Shown: positions 35,186-44,550, counted from the first letter of the stretch. The stretch is DNA of 64,000 nucleotides from Microbacterium sp. H1-D42 (GCF_022637555.1 NZ_CP093342.1:3596001-3660000); one strand, 5' to 3'. A program made the numbers and translations. Notes: a model not told the origin generated them from the sequence alone.

Positions 35186-36244
35186 ATGTCCCACACGCGG
35201 TTCGGCGTCGAGGAGGAGTTCATCCTTCTCGACGCCGACGCGCTCGTCCCGCTGACAGGAGCGGAGCTCGGCGCCCAGGTGCTCGGGCCGGCCGAGGCGG
35301 GCGGGCGGATCACCTCGGAGTATCTGACCAGCCAGTTCGAATGTGCCACCGACCCGGTGCATACCCTCGCCGATGCGGCCGTGCAATTGAGCGGCATGCG
35401 CAAGATCCTCGCCCACCATGCACCGCCGAAGTCGCTGATCGCTGCCACCGGTGCCCCCTTCGCGCAGTCCGGTGGGCCTGCGATCTCCGCATCCGATCAC
35501 TATGACGACGTGTCGACCCTGCTCGGCGAGCTCACGCGCCAGCACGCGGTCAACGGACTGCACGTGCACATCGAGGTCGCGGAGGATGAGCAGCGGGTGC
35601 GCGCGCTGCGTCGACTGCGCGCGCACCTGCCGGTGCTGCTGGCGCTGAGCACCAACTCGCCGTTCGCGAACGGGGTGCCCGCTCACCTCGCCAGTTGGCG
35701 CAGCGTGCTGATCCGGCGCCTGCCGGTGTCGTGGGCGCCGCCCGCTTTCCGCGACGCCGACGACTATCACCGCACCGTCGACCGGCTGGTGCGGATCCAG
35801 CTGCTTCCGTCCCGCGCATCCGTGGCATGGGCGGTGCGGCTCTCAGAGCAGTACCCGACGGTCGAGGTGCGCGTCGCCGACGCACAGCTGCAGGTCGGTG
35901 ACGCACTGCTGCTGGCCGCACTCATGCGCGGCCTGGTGTGCGCCGAGGATTTATCGGATGCCACGGCACCGCCCTCCGAACTGGACGGTTCGCAATGGCT
36001 CGCCGCACGGCACGGGATGAGCGCACGGTTCTTCACGCCAGAGGGCGACGTCGAAGACGCGTGGACGGCGTGCGATCGGATGCTGGAGCGCATCCGACCC
36101 GCGCTGATCGCGGTCGGCGACGAGGAGTTCGTCGACGAGCGTCTCGCCCTCCTGCGCGCCGCAGGCACCGGCGCGGAACGTCAGCGCGCGGCCTACGCCA
36201 CCGGCGGCACCGCATCGCTGGGGACGCTGCTGGCGTCGGGCTGA
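35186..36244 (+). CDS. YbdK-type carboxylate-amine ligase (glutamate-cysteine ligase family 2)
   Basis: The 352-residue protein starts 'SHTRFGVEEEFILLDADALV', the hallmark of the GCS2/YbdK family, and contains 'LHVHIEVAEDEQRVRALRRL' in the active-site region. YbdK proteins show weak gamma-glutamylcysteine synthetase activity. In Actinobacteria related enzymes include EgtA and ligases of unknown substrate. GAGGAG lies before the ATG at 35186. The last 52 bases overlap the 3' end of the convergent MFS gene. Confidence 0.88.
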   Translation: MSHTRFGVEEEFILLDADALVPLTGAELGAQVLGPAEAGGRITSEYLTSQFECATDPVHTLADAAVQLSGMRKILAHHAPPKSLIAATGAPFAQSGGPAISASDHYDDVSTLLGELTRQHAVNGLHVHIEVAEDEQRVRALRRLRAHLPVLLALSTNSPFANGVPAHLASWRSVLIRRLPVSWAPPAFRDADDYHRTVDRLVRIQLLPSRASVAWAVRLSEQYPTVEVRVADAQLQVGDALLLAALMRGLVCAEDLSDATAPPSELDGSQWLAARHGMSARFFTPEGDVEDAWTACDRMLERIRPALIAVGDEEFVDERLALLRAAGTGAERQRAAYATGGTASLGTLLASG

Positions 36245-37926
36245 ACGGTGTGGCTGCGCTCCGCCGCCTGCTCGGACTTCTTCGCCTCCACCCGCAGTCG
36301 CAGTGCACCGACCAGACCAAGCAGCAGGAACAGCGCCGCGAACAGCAGCGACCAGCGCGTGGCATCCGAGAATCCATCGGCCAGAGCGTTGACCGCGGCC
36401 GTCGTGTGCTCGCCGAACGGACTGGCATCGCCCTGCGCGCGCAGCTGCATGATCGTCGTGCCCGCCGACTCGCGCGTGGCGTCCGCGATCTGATCCGCGC
36501 TCTTGCCGGTGATGCCGGCATCGTCGAGCGCGGCGGGAAGGGTGATGGCGAGGGCCATCGCCAGCGCCGCCCCCGAGAACGCCGTGCCGAGGGCCGAGCC
36601 GATCTGACGCACGGTGCTCTGCGTGGCGGATGCCTGCCCTGACACGCCGACGGGGATGTCCCGCAGCACCGTGCCGGTGAGCTGCGCCGAGGCGAGCCCC
36701 AGCCCGAGCCCGTAGACGATCAGCGGCAGCGCGATCACCCAGCCCGAGGTGTCGGGCCGGATGAGGACGGCGAGGATGAGGATGCCGATGACCTCGAGGC
36801 CCAGACCGATCAGCACCACCCCTGGCGCCCCGAAACGCACCGCGAGGTGCCTGGCCGCAGCTCCGGAGGCGAAGGCGCCGAGCGCCATTCCTGCCAGTAC
36901 GAGACCTGCGCCCATGACGTCGAGACCGAGCGCGTTGACGAGGTAGAGAGGGAGCACGAACAGCAGGGCGAACTCGCCGATGGCGACCATGGCCGCGGTG
37001 ATGTTGCCCCACGAGAATGTCGCGAACGAGAACAGCTCCAGGTCCAGCAGCGCCGAGCGCTGCACCTTCGCGCGGTGCCGTTCCCATACGACGAACAGGG
37101 TGAGTGCCACGAGGGCGACCGCGAGCGCGATCGGGACGATCGACACGGCAGCATCCGACGGCCACTGCCAGCCGAACAGCGAGAAGTCGCCCGTCGGCTT
37201 CCACCAGCCCAGATCAGGGCCCTCGATGACCGCGAACACGAGCGCGCCGAAGCCGATGCCGCTCAGCAGCGCACCGTCGACGTCGGCGCCGGGGCGCGGT
37301 TTGCCGCCCTTGGTCTCTGGCACGGTGAAGAGCGCTGCGATGAAAACCAGCGCGCCGAGCGGGATGTTCACCAGGAAGATCCAGTGCCAGGTGGTCCACT
37401 GCGTGAGCGCGCCGCCGGCGAGAGGGCCGATGGCCGCTGCCCCCGAGATCACGGCGCCCCACACCCCGAATGCCGCCGCGCGGTACTTGCCGCGGAACAC
37501 GGCGTTCACGGTCGACAGCGTCGACGGCATGATCAGCGCGGCGCCCACAGCCTGCACGGCGCGCGCGCCGATCAGCAGCCCAGCCGAGGTCGACATGGCC
37601 GCGAACAGGCTGCCGCCGACGAAGATGATCAGTCCCGCCAGGAACAGTCTCTTGCGCCCCCAGCGGTCCGCGAGCTTGCCGGTCGACAGCAGCAGGGCGG
37701 CCAGCAGCACGGCGTACAGGCTGTTGACCCATTGCGCGTCTGTGAGGTTGAGCCCCAGGTCGCTGATGATCGCAGGCAGCGCGACGCCGACGATCGTGCC
37801 GTCGAGCACGATCAGCCCGAGGCCGATCGCGAGCACGCCGAGCCCCAGCCACTCCCGGCGTGTGGGGGCGTCCTCGCGTCCGGCGGCTGTGTCGTCGGTG
37901 CGCGGCGTGCTCGCGGAGGAGGACAT
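36193..37926 (-). CDS. DHA2-family (EmrB/QacA-like) multidrug exporter
   Basis: The 577-residue protein has 14 predicted membrane segments. It shows MFS motif A 'GKLADRWGRKRLFLAG', motif C-like 'GVWGAVISGAAAIGPLAGG' and an extracytoplasmic loop before the last helix. It probably exports toxic compounds by proton antiport. It is followed after two bases by the upstream end of no other gene on this strand; its 3' end overlaps the convergent ligase gene. The DUF2871 gene just upstream (start 38387) ends two bases before this ATG, so the two are probably one operon. Confidence 0.9.
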   Translation of the reverse strand: MSSSASTPRTDDTAAGREDAPTRREWLGLGVLAIGLGLIVLDGTIVGVALPAIISDLGLNLTDAQWVNSLYAVLLAALLLSTGKLADRWGRKRLFLAGLIIFVGGSLFAAMSTSAGLLIGARAVQAVGAALIMPSTLSTVNAVFRGKYRAAAFGVWGAVISGAAAIGPLAGGALTQWTTWHWIFLVNIPLGALVFIAALFTVPETKGGKPRPGADVDGALLSGIGFGALVFAVIEGPDLGWWKPTGDFSLFGWQWPSDAAVSIVPIALAVALVALTLFVVWERHRAKVQRSALLDLELFSFATFSWGNITAAMVAIGEFALLFVLPLYLVNALGLDVMGAGLVLAGMALGAFASGAAARHLAVRFGAPGVVLIGLGLEVIGILILAVLIRPDTSGWVIALPLIVYGLGLGLASAQLTGTVLRDIPVGVSGQASATQSTVRQIGSALGTAFSGAALAMALAITLPAALDDAGITGKSADQIADATRESAGTTIMQLRAQGDASPFGEHTTAAVNALADGFSDATRWSLLFAALFLLLGLVGALRLRVEAKKSEQAAERSHTVQPDASSVPSDAVPPVA

Positions 37927-37928
37927 GA

Positions 37929-38387
37929 TCAGGCGGCGTTCGACTGCGTCGTGTCGGATGCCGGGGCCGAGCCCACAGAGGCGTTGACGGCCCGACCGAG
38001 GGCGATGAAGAGGATGATCATCGCCGCGGTGAGCAGGATGTGCCCGAGTCCGGCGATTCCGGAGATCATCGCGTTCGATTCCTCGCCGAGCACCGTGAGG
38101 CTGCCGTGCCAGACCATCATGCCCGCCGTGAGCACGATGCCGGCGTTGTACAGCCAGAAGAACCAGCCGAACAGCTTGGGGCTGCGGGATATCGTGAACA
38201 GCTTCTCGAGCGCCAGCAGGATCAGCAGCACGATGAACCCGAGGGTGAGCAGGTGCGTGTGGACGACGGCGAGCTGCGTGTACGTCCCCTCGGGGAATGC
38301 GTTCGCCTTGGTGAACTCGCGGTAGAACAGGCCGGAGGCGACGCCGAGCACCATATAGACGAATGCGGCGTTGAACAGCTTCTTCAT
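37929..38387 (-). CDS. DUF2871-family membrane protein
   Basis: The 152-residue protein has four membrane segments and begins 'MKKLFNAAFVYMVLGVASGL', characteristic of DUF2871. A conserved His lies in 'VVHTHLLTLGFIVLLIL', which recalls the haem-binding helices of related four-helix membrane proteins, so a haem or quinone role is possible. AAGAAGGGAA precedes the ATG. It lies between a response-regulator gene and a drug exporter on the same strand. Confidence 0.8.
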   Translation of the reverse strand: MKKLFNAAFVYMVLGVASGLFYREFTKANAFPEGTYTQLAVVHTHLLTLGFIVLLILLALEKLFTISRSPKLFGWFFWLYNAGIVLTAGMMVWHGSLTVLGEESNAMISGIAGLGHILLTAAMIILFIALGRAVNASVGSAPASDTTQSNAA

Positions 38388-38415
38388 GGGATTCCCTTCT
38401 TTCTGTGGTTGCAGG

Positions 38416-39033
38416 TCAGATCAGGCCGGTCTCGCGCGCCACGTGCACGGCGCGCGAGCGGCTGTCGACCTCGAGCTTGGTGAAGATGTGCGCGAGGTGA
38501 CTCTTCACGGTCGCCTCGGTGACGAAGAGGGTGCGGGCGATCTCTTTGTTCGCCGAGCCTTCGGCGAGCAGTCGCAGCACCTCGATCTCACGATCGGTGA
38601 GCTTGGGCAGCGGGTTGCGCATGCCCTTGAGCACTCGATTCGCGAGGTCGGGGGCGAGCACCATGTCTCCCGCGGCGGCGCGGCGGATGCCCTCGATGAT
38701 CGCCTCCGGTGCGGCATCCTTCAGCAGGTAGCCGGCCGCACCCGCCTCGATCGCACCGAGGATCTCGGCGTCGCGGTCGAAGGTCGTGAGGATCACGACC
38801 GCCGGTGCCGGGATGAGCGCGCGCAGCGCGGTGGTGGTCTGGATGCCGTCGATTCCGGCGCCGAGGCGCAGATCGCACAGCACGACGTCTGGCCGCAGAT
38901 GCGCGGCGAGGGTGATCGCCTCCTCGCCCGTTGCGGCTTCGCCGACGACCTGCACGGCATCGCCGTCGAGCACGGCGCGCAATCCGCTGCGCACGACGGG
39001 GTGATCGTCGACCAGCAGCACGGTGGCGGTCAT
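38416..39033 (-). CDS. NarL/LuxR-type response regulator
   Basis: The 205-residue protein has a receiver domain (residues 1-120; 'VLLVDDHPVVRSGL' acidic pocket, phospho-acceptor in 'VVLCDLRLG' near Asp53, Lys in 'YLLKDAAPE') and a LuxR helix-turn-helix ('LTDREIEVLRLLAEGSANKE', then 'VKSHLAHIFTKLEVDSRSRA'). The ATG at 39033 overlaps the stop of the kinase gene by four bases. It pairs with that kinase and probably controls the MMPL transporter or the downstream exporter. Confidence 0.93.
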   Translation of the reverse strand: MTATVLLVDDHPVVRSGLRAVLDGDAVQVVGEAATGEEAITLAAHLRPDVVLCDLRLGAGIDGIQTTTALRALIPAPAVVILTTFDRDAEILGAIEAGAAGYLLKDAAPEAIIEGIRRAAAGDMVLAPDLANRVLKGMRNPLPKLTDREIEVLRLLAEGSANKEIARTLFVTEATVKSHLAHIFTKLEVDSRSRAVHVARETGLI

Positions 39034-40286
39034 GGTGTCGTCTCCGTCCGCGGGCGCAGCGGCAGATGCGCGGATATCGCCGTGCCCTCGCCAGGGGTGC
39101 TCTCGATGTCGAGGCCGCCGCCGAGCTCGCGCAGGCGGGCGCGCATGAACCGCAGTCCGTAGCTGGACGCGCCTGCACCGGCATCCGACTCCCACGCGGC
39201 CAGGTCGAACCCGGCGCCGTCGTCGATGATGTCGAGCCGCACGACGTCGTCGGCGTCGATGAGACTCATCACGACGCGGGTCGCCCCGGCGTGCAGGCGC
39301 ACGTTCGCGAGGCCGGACTGGGCGATGCGCAGCAGCGCCACCTCGACCTCGGTGGACAGGATCGGCAGGGTGTCGTCGATGTGCAGCTCGGCCTGGAGCC
39401 CCGCCTCGTCGTGCGCGCGATCCAGCATCCGCTGCAGGGCCGCGGTGAGCGCGTCGTCTTCGAGCTCGGCCGGCGCGAGCGACTCGACGATGCGGCGCAC
39501 GTCGGCGAGGCTGTCGCCCGCGAGCTTCTCGACCTGACCCAGCGTGCGCACGGCATCCGCGTCGTCGGTGCGCGCGGCGCCGGCGTGCGCGAGCAGGCGG
39601 ATGGAGGAGAGCCCCTGCGCGATGGTGTCGTGGATGTCGCGCGAGATGCGGGTGCGTTCGGCGATCGCCCCGGACTGGCGCTGCGCGTGCGCGAGCTCGT
39701 CCTGCAGCTCGGCCATCTCGTGCTGGGCCCTGGTGAGCGAGGCGACCAGGATCTCGCGCTCGGCGGCGTCCTTGAGCAGCTGCAGGTAGCCGCGTGAGAT
39801 CCCGAAGGCGAAGACGCCGCCGATCAGCGGGCCGAACACGTTGGCGTAGCTGGTGGCGCCGTGGTGCAGGATCGGGGCGACGACCACGACCGCCAGGACG
39901 ACGACCGAGAAGACCAGGCCCCAGCGCAGGGTGAGCAGGTGGCCCGCGAGCAGCCAGAGCAGGAACGCCAGCCAGACGAACTCCGCCGACACGCTGACCG
40001 CTGCGATCCAGACCGCGGCGAAGCCGATCAACCACCACATCGAGAGGGTGCGCGACGGGTTCCTGGCCAGCAGCACCGCTCCGGCGACGTGCCAGACGAG
40101 GATCGCCACTCCGGTGATGATCGCGACGGGTGCGGCGACTCCGTCGCCGATCGCGCGCACGACGCCGATCGTCGTCAGCAGCGCGGCCATCAGGTACTGA
40201 CCGATCTCCATCGCGCGCACCGCCGGTCCTGCGACCGCCGATGCGGCAGCGTCAGCGCGCGTCAGCGGTGCGCCTACGAGGCTCAT
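39030..40286 (-). CDS. Sensor histidine kinase (HisKA_3 type)
   Basis: The 418-residue protein has about six membrane segments in the first 165 residues, a coiled-coil region, the H-box 'RTRISRDIHDTIAQGLSSIR' and an HATPase domain with 'GLANVRLHAGATRVVMSL' and 'IIDDGAGFD'. It is of the NarL-type (DesK/LiaS-like) class with no large sensor domain, so it probably senses the membrane. The ATG at 40286 has GGAGAG 10 bases upstream. It overlaps the last 35 bases of the MMPL gene, indicating translational coupling. Confidence 0.9.
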   Translation of the reverse strand: MSLVGAPLTRADAAASAVAGPAVRAMEIGQYLMAALLTTIGVVRAIGDGVAAPVAIITGVAILVWHVAGAVLLARNPSRTLSMWWLIGFAAVWIAAVSVSAEFVWLAFLLWLLAGHLLTLRWGLVFSVVVLAVVVVAPILHHGATSYANVFGPLIGGVFAFGISRGYLQLLKDAAEREILVASLTRAQHEMAELQDELAHAQRQSGAIAERTRISRDIHDTIAQGLSSIRLLAHAGAARTDDADAVRTLGQVEKLAGDSLADVRRIVESLAPAELEDDALTAALQRMLDRAHDEAGLQAELHIDDTLPILSTEVEVALLRIAQSGLANVRLHAGATRVVMSLIDADDVVRLDIIDDGAGFDLAAWESDAGAGASSYGLRFMRARLRELGGGLDIESTPGEGTAISAHLPLRPRTETTP

Positions 40287-42435
40287 GGTTGCTCTCTCCA
40301 TCCCGCCCGTTCTCATCATCATCCTGCCGGTTTCCCGGCTCGTCGTGGGGATTCGAACCCAGTTCCCTGTCATTCGGGCGCTCATCCCTGCGATTCGGGC
40401 GTCCCGGCCACCAGATGCGGTCGCCCACGATGCTGAAGATGGCCGGCACCATAACGGTGCGCACCACCAGGGTGTCGACGATCACGCCGACTCCGACGAT
40501 CAGACCAAGCTGGCCGAGCGTGACCAGTGGCAGCACACCCAGCGCGGCGAAAACTCCGGCCAACACGATGCCGGCGCTGGTGATCACACTGCCGGTGTGG
40601 GCGACGGCCTCGACCATGCCGGCCTTCGTGCCCTTGCGCACCGACTCGGCCCTGGCGCGGTGCACGAGGAAGATCGTGTAGTCGATGCCGAGAGCCACCA
40701 GGAAGAGGAACGCCAGCAGAGGGACCTGCAGGTCGAGGGCGTGCTGGCCGAACAGCATCCGACTCAGCCACGCGCCGGCGCCGATCGCCGCGAGAGCACT
40801 GGCGACGTTGACGAGCAGAAGCAGCACGGGGGCGACGAGCGAGCGCAGCAGCATCAGCAGCACCAGGAAGCTCACGGCGAGCACCAGCGGCGCGATCAGC
40901 CAGAAATCATGAAGGTTGCCGGCCCTGGCATCCACATCGGTGGCGACGGCGCCGCCGACGACGGCATCCGCGCCGGGAACCGCGTGCACCGCATCGCGGA
41001 GCTCGTCGATCTGCGCGAGGCTCTCGCCGGTGCTTGGCGCGTACTCGCTGGTCACCATGATCTTGGTGAGCGTGCCGTCATCGGTCGTGGCAACGGGGTG
41101 GGCGCGCACCACGCCATCGACGTCGTCGGCAGCCGCCACGACCTCATCGGCCGCGTCGGCGTCGGCGATCACCCAGATCGGCTGCGCCTCACCGGCCGCG
41201 AAGTGCGCCGAGACGACCTCGAGTCCGGCCGCGGATTCGGACTGCACGCGGAACTTCTCGACCTGATCCAGGCCGACCGACGTGCCGATGAGTCCTGCGG
41301 CCATCACGGCGAGGAGGGCGACCCCGGCGAGCAGGCTCACCACGGGGCGGCGGACGACGCCGGTGGCGATGCCGCGCCAGACGCGGCCCTGCGGGCGGGT
41401 GTCGCCTGGGCGGGGCACGAACGGCCAGAACACCTTGCGTCCGCAGACCGCGAGGAACGGCGGAAGCACGAACAGCACGGCGGCGAGCGCGATGAGCAGG
41501 CCGATGGCCGACGAGACGCCGAGACCGTGGGTGCCGGGGGTCACCGCGAGCACGAGGGTCAGCAGCGCCAGCACGACGGTGACGTTGGACGCCAGGATCG
41601 CCGGCGCGGTCTTGCGCCAGGCGGTGCTGAGCGCGTGACGGTGATCGTCATCCTGCAGCAGCTCTTCGCGGTAGCGCGAGATCAGCAGCAGGGCGTAGTT
41701 GGTGCCGGCGCCGAACACGAGCACGCTGACGATGCCGGAGTCGAACTGCAGGTCCCACTGCGCGGCGGCCGCGGCCGTCATCCGGCCGGCCAGGCCGTCG
41801 GCGAGCGCGACGACGGTGAGCGGAATCAGCCAGAGCACGGGGGAGCGGTAGGTGATGATCAGCAGCAGGGCGACGATCAGGATGGTCACCAGCAGCAGCG
41901 TGAAGTTGGCTCCCTCGAACGATGCGGCGATGTCGGCGCCGAACGCCGGCCCGCCGGTGACCTGCAGGGTGAGTCCCTCAGGGGTGTTGTCGGCGAGGTC
42001 GGCGCGCAGCGTCTTGATCACCTGAGCCGTGTCGGTGTTGCTCTCGCCCACCTTGATCGGGGCGACGAGCAGCGCAGCATCGCCGTCATCGCTCACCAGC
42101 GGACCGGTCGATGCGGCGTCGGTCTGCTCGTCGAGCACCGGCAGCAGCCCCTCCAGGTCGGCGATGTCAGCATCCGACAGCACAGCGCCGTCGTCGCGCG
42201 TGGCGACCACGAGCACAGACTGCCGGTCGGCGTTCGGGAACTCCTGCATCAGCTCGCTCGCCTGCGCGGACTCGGAGTTCGCGGGCGCCTGGGCGTTGCC
42301 GGCGGGCGCCTTGGCCGAGCCGAACGCGCCGAACAGCGCGACCATGATCAGCAGGCCGATGCCGAGCGAGATCCACGCTCCGCGGCGCGAGGTGAGTCGG
42401 TCTGAGAAGCGGGAAGAGGGTGGAGTGGATGCCAT
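40252..42435 (-). CDS. MMPL/RND-family membrane transporter
   Basis: The 727-residue protein has 11-12 membrane segments in two halves, each with an extracytoplasmic domain, as in MmpL and YdfJ proteins. The core shows 'FGAGTNYALLLISRYREELL' and 'ALGIDYTIFLVHRARAESV', the proton-relay region in TM4 and TM10. It likely moves lipids or hydrophobic drugs. The ATG at 42435 is proposed because GGTGGAG lies 9-14 bases upstream; this start sits in the loop of a perfect 13-bp hairpin. A second in-frame ATG lies at 42498. It is the first gene of a set followed by a two-component system. Confidence 0.88.
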   Translation of the reverse strand: MASTPPSSRFSDRLTSRRGAWISLGIGLLIMVALFGAFGSAKAPAGNAQAPANSESAQASELMQEFPNADRQSVLVVATRDDGAVLSDADIADLEGLLPVLDEQTDAASTGPLVSDDGDAALLVAPIKVGESNTDTAQVIKTLRADLADNTPEGLTLQVTGGPAFGADIAASFEGANFTLLLVTILIVALLLIITYRSPVLWLIPLTVVALADGLAGRMTAAAAAQWDLQFDSGIVSVLVFGAGTNYALLLISRYREELLQDDDHRHALSTAWRKTAPAILASNVTVVLALLTLVLAVTPGTHGLGVSSAIGLLIALAAVLFVLPPFLAVCGRKVFWPFVPRPGDTRPQGRVWRGIATGVVRRPVVSLLAGVALLAVMAAGLIGTSVGLDQVEKFRVQSESAAGLEVVSAHFAAGEAQPIWVIADADAADEVVAAADDVDGVVRAHPVATTDDGTLTKIMVTSEYAPSTGESLAQIDELRDAVHAVPGADAVVGGAVATDVDARAGNLHDFWLIAPLVLAVSFLVLLMLLRSLVAPVLLLLVNVASALAAIGAGAWLSRMLFGQHALDLQVPLLAFLFLVALGIDYTIFLVHRARAESVRKGTKAGMVEAVAHTGSVITSAGIVLAGVFAALGVLPLVTLGQLGLIVGVGVIVDTLVVRTVMVPAIFSIVGDRIWWPGRPNRRDERPNDRELGSNPHDEPGNRQDDDENGRDGESNHEPRRRTADAR

Positions 42436-42450
42436 GACATCCACTCCACC
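42419..42450 (-). promoter_or_regulatory. Hairpin holding the MMPL start codon in its loop
   Basis: In the mRNA sense, GGTGGAGTGGATG (42450-42438), the loop TCATGG and CATCCACTCCACC (42431-42419) form a perfect 13-bp stem. The likely Shine-Dalgarno sequence is in the 5' arm and the AUG is in the loop. Such a structure would block initiation unless melted or bound. A protein-binding operator on DNA is an alternative. Confidence 0.55.
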
Positions 42451-42542
42451 AAGATCGACGCCGCACGGCATCGGGCACCGGGACGAACCCGTTCTCATCC
42501 TTTTGGGTGATGGCGGATTCGTCGCAGGTCACCCGCGCCCGA

Positions 42543-43361
42543 TCAGCGCAGCGACGTGCGCCGCTCGACCGATCGTGCGCCCCACCAGGCCAGCAGCGCC
42601 ATCACGACGATGGTCGTGACCACGAAGCCGAGGCCGAGCACCTCAGGCTGAGCCCCCGGGTCGTCGATGGCCGCCAGGACTCCGTCCAACATGCCCTGAG
42701 GCACCAGCTCACCGGCATCCGGTCCCGTCAGTCGGATGCCGAAGGGGATGAACAGGATGCCGATGAACGTGACCACCTGCATGACGACGTACAGGATCAC
42801 CGCTCCGATGACCGGGGCGCCGAAGCCGAGGTGGTTGTAGCGTCCCTCGGCGCCGATCGTCATGATGGCGGCGCCGACGATCACCAGGTACGCGAGCTGC
42901 AGAATTATCGCCAGCACCCCGAGCCATGCCATCCACGGCTCGATCGCCGCCAGCCCGTCGCGGATGAAGATCGCCGGGTCCTGGCGCTGCGAGAGCGCGA
43001 GGGCGGAGGCGGCACCCAGCAGCCCGACAGCCGTCACGACGAGCGCGAGCAGTGAGATGATGACGCCGTAGAGCACCTTGGTGAGGAACAGCGTGCGTCC
43101 GCGCACCGGGATGGTCATCGTGAAGTACCCCTCGCGCCCGTACATGCTGCGCCAGTAGTTCTCGGCGAGCAGACCGAGCACGATCGGCGTGATGAGCACG
43201 ATGATGACGATTCCGAAGCCAAGGCCGAGCGTGCCCAGCACGGGAACGCGCAGCGCGACGAGCGTCAGGGCGACGGCCGCGATCAGCAGCAGCACGCCGA
43301 CCGTCACGAGCAGGTTCTTGCGCGTGGATCGGAGCTCTTGGGCGAACAGTGAGCCGATCAT
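42543..43361 (-). CDS. ABC-2 type permease subunit
   Basis: The 272-residue protein has six membrane segments ('LFAQELRSTRKNLLVTVGVL' at the N-terminus). It is the membrane part of an ABC-2 exporter with the ATPase gene that overlaps it by four bases. The operon with a YtrA-type GntR regulator resembles ytr-like loci, which respond to cell-wall antibiotics. Substrate unknown. Confidence 0.85.
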   Translation of the reverse strand: MIGSLFAQELRSTRKNLLVTVGVLLLIAAVALTLVALRVPVLGTLGLGFGIVIIVLITPIVLGLLAENYWRSMYGREGYFTMTIPVRGRTLFLTKVLYGVIISLLALVVTAVGLLGAASALALSQRQDPAIFIRDGLAAIEPWMAWLGVLAIILQLAYLVIVGAAIMTIGAEGRYNHLGFGAPVIGAVILYVVMQVVTFIGILFIPFGIRLTGPDAGELVPQGMLDGVLAAIDDPGAQPEVLGLGFVVTTIVVMALLAWWGARSVERRTSLR

Positions 43362-44053
43362 GATGCGTACACCTTTCGGAAGAGCGCGTCGAGGCTGACG
43401 CCATGCTCGGCACGCAGCTCGTCGGCGCCGCCCTGCAGCAGCACTCCGCCCTCGCGCAGGAACACCACGGAGTCGACGATCTGCTCGACGTCCTGGATCA
43501 GATGGGTGGAGACGAGCATCAGCGCGTCCTCGTCGAAGTTCGAGAGGATGCCGCGCAGGATGACGTCGCGGGAGGCAGGGTCGACGCCGGAGATCGGCTC
43601 GTCGAGCAGATACACCTTCGCGCGGCGCGACATGGCCAGCGAGATCTGCACCTTCTCACGCATGCCCTTGGACATCTCCTTCAGCGTGCGGTCCCAGGGA
43701 AGGCCGAAGAAGTCGATCATCTGGCGGGCCTTGTCCGCGTCGAAGTCGGCGAAGAACCGGGCGTACTGGGCGATGGAGTCGGCGGGTCTGTGCGCGTCAG
43801 GCAGGAAAGAGGCGTCGGGCAGGAAGGACACCAGCGCCTTGGAGTCCGGTCCTGGAACCTGGCCGGCCACGGTCACCTCGCCATCCCATTCGGCGAGCAC
43901 TCCGGCGAGGATCTTCAGCAGCGTGGTCTTGCCCGACCCGTTGTCGCCCATCAGGCCGACGATCTGACCGGGTGCGAGGGCGAGGTCGAGCCCGTGCAGT
44001 GCGGGGCGTCCGCGATAGGCCTTGGTGAGGCCCGTGATCTCGATGGCGTTCAT
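43358..44053 (-). CDS. ABC transporter ATP-binding subunit
   Basis: The 231-residue ATPase has Walker A 'GLMGDNGSGKTTLLKIL' (residues 33-49), a degenerate signature 'LKEMSKGMREKVQISLAM' in place of LSGGQ, Walker B 'VYLLDEPISGVDP' and the H-loop 'LMLVSTHLIQD'. It is of the YtrB-like class. It overlaps both neighbours by four bases, giving a GntR-ATPase-permease operon. Confidence 0.92.
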   Translation of the reverse strand: MNAIEITGLTKAYRGRPALHGLDLALAPGQIVGLMGDNGSGKTTLLKILAGVLAEWDGEVTVAGQVPGPDSKALVSFLPDASFLPDAHRPADSIAQYARFFADFDADKARQMIDFFGLPWDRTLKEMSKGMREKVQISLAMSRRAKVYLLDEPISGVDPASRDVILRGILSNFDEDALMLVSTHLIQDVEQIVDSVVFLREGGVLLQGGADELRAEHGVSLDALFRKVYAS

Positions 44054-44490
44054 CGGGCGTCCTTTCTGTCGTTGTCGTCGCTGTCTTTGTCGTCGCGGTC
44101 CTTGTCGCCACAGTCGTTTTCGAGCGGCGCGTCGACGTGCGCCCAGCGTTGGGCGAGCAGATCGGATGCCTCGCTGAGGGTCAGCCCGATACCTCGGGCC
44201 GCGGCGACGAATCCGTCCGCGGTGGATGCCGCGAGCGCGGCGCGCCCGTCGGCGACGAGGTGCTCGTCGCGGGTGACGAAGCGGCCGGCGGTGCGCTCAG
44301 GGGTGGTCAGGCCGAGACGGTCGACCTCACCGAGCGCCTTCTGCACCGTGTTGGGGTTGACACCAAGCTCGAGGGCGAGTTCGCGCACCGATGGCACCTT
44401 GGCCCCTGGCATCCACTCGCCCGCGGCGATGCGCCGACGGAACTCGTCGACCAGCTGAGCCCAGATGGGGCGGGACTCGTCGATCTGCAT
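44050..44490 (-). CDS. GntR-family regulator (YtrA subfamily)
   Basis: The 146-residue protein has a GntR winged helix ('PIWAQLVDEFRRRIAAGEWM', then 'VPSVRELALELGVNPNTVQK') and the short C-terminal helical extension typical of YtrA. It ends in a very charged Asp/Lys/Arg tail ('KDRDDKDSDDNDRKDAR'). It should repress the operon by binding the palindrome just upstream. The ATG coincides with the predicted transcription start. Confidence 0.9.
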   Translation of the reverse strand: MQIDESRPIWAQLVDEFRRRIAAGEWMPGAKVPSVRELALELGVNPNTVQKALGEVDRLGLTTPERTAGRFVTRDEHLVADGRAALAASTADGFVAAARGIGLTLSEASDLLAQRWAHVDAPLENDCGDKDRDDKDSDDNDRKDAR

Positions 44491-44497
44491 GTGTCTT

Positions 44498-44526
44498 ACT
44501 GTATTACAACACTAATACAGATGCAA
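44498..44526 (-). promoter_or_regulatory. GntR operator and leaderless promoter
   Basis: CTGTATTA-caacac-TAATACAG (44499-44520) is a perfect inverted repeat. On the minus strand TTGCAT (44526-44521), 17 bases and TACAGT (44503-44498) form a promoter seven bases before the ATG at 44490. The operator covers the spacer and the -10 box. Confidence 0.7.
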
Positions 44527-44550
44527 GATCTTCGGACTCAGTGCCGATTC

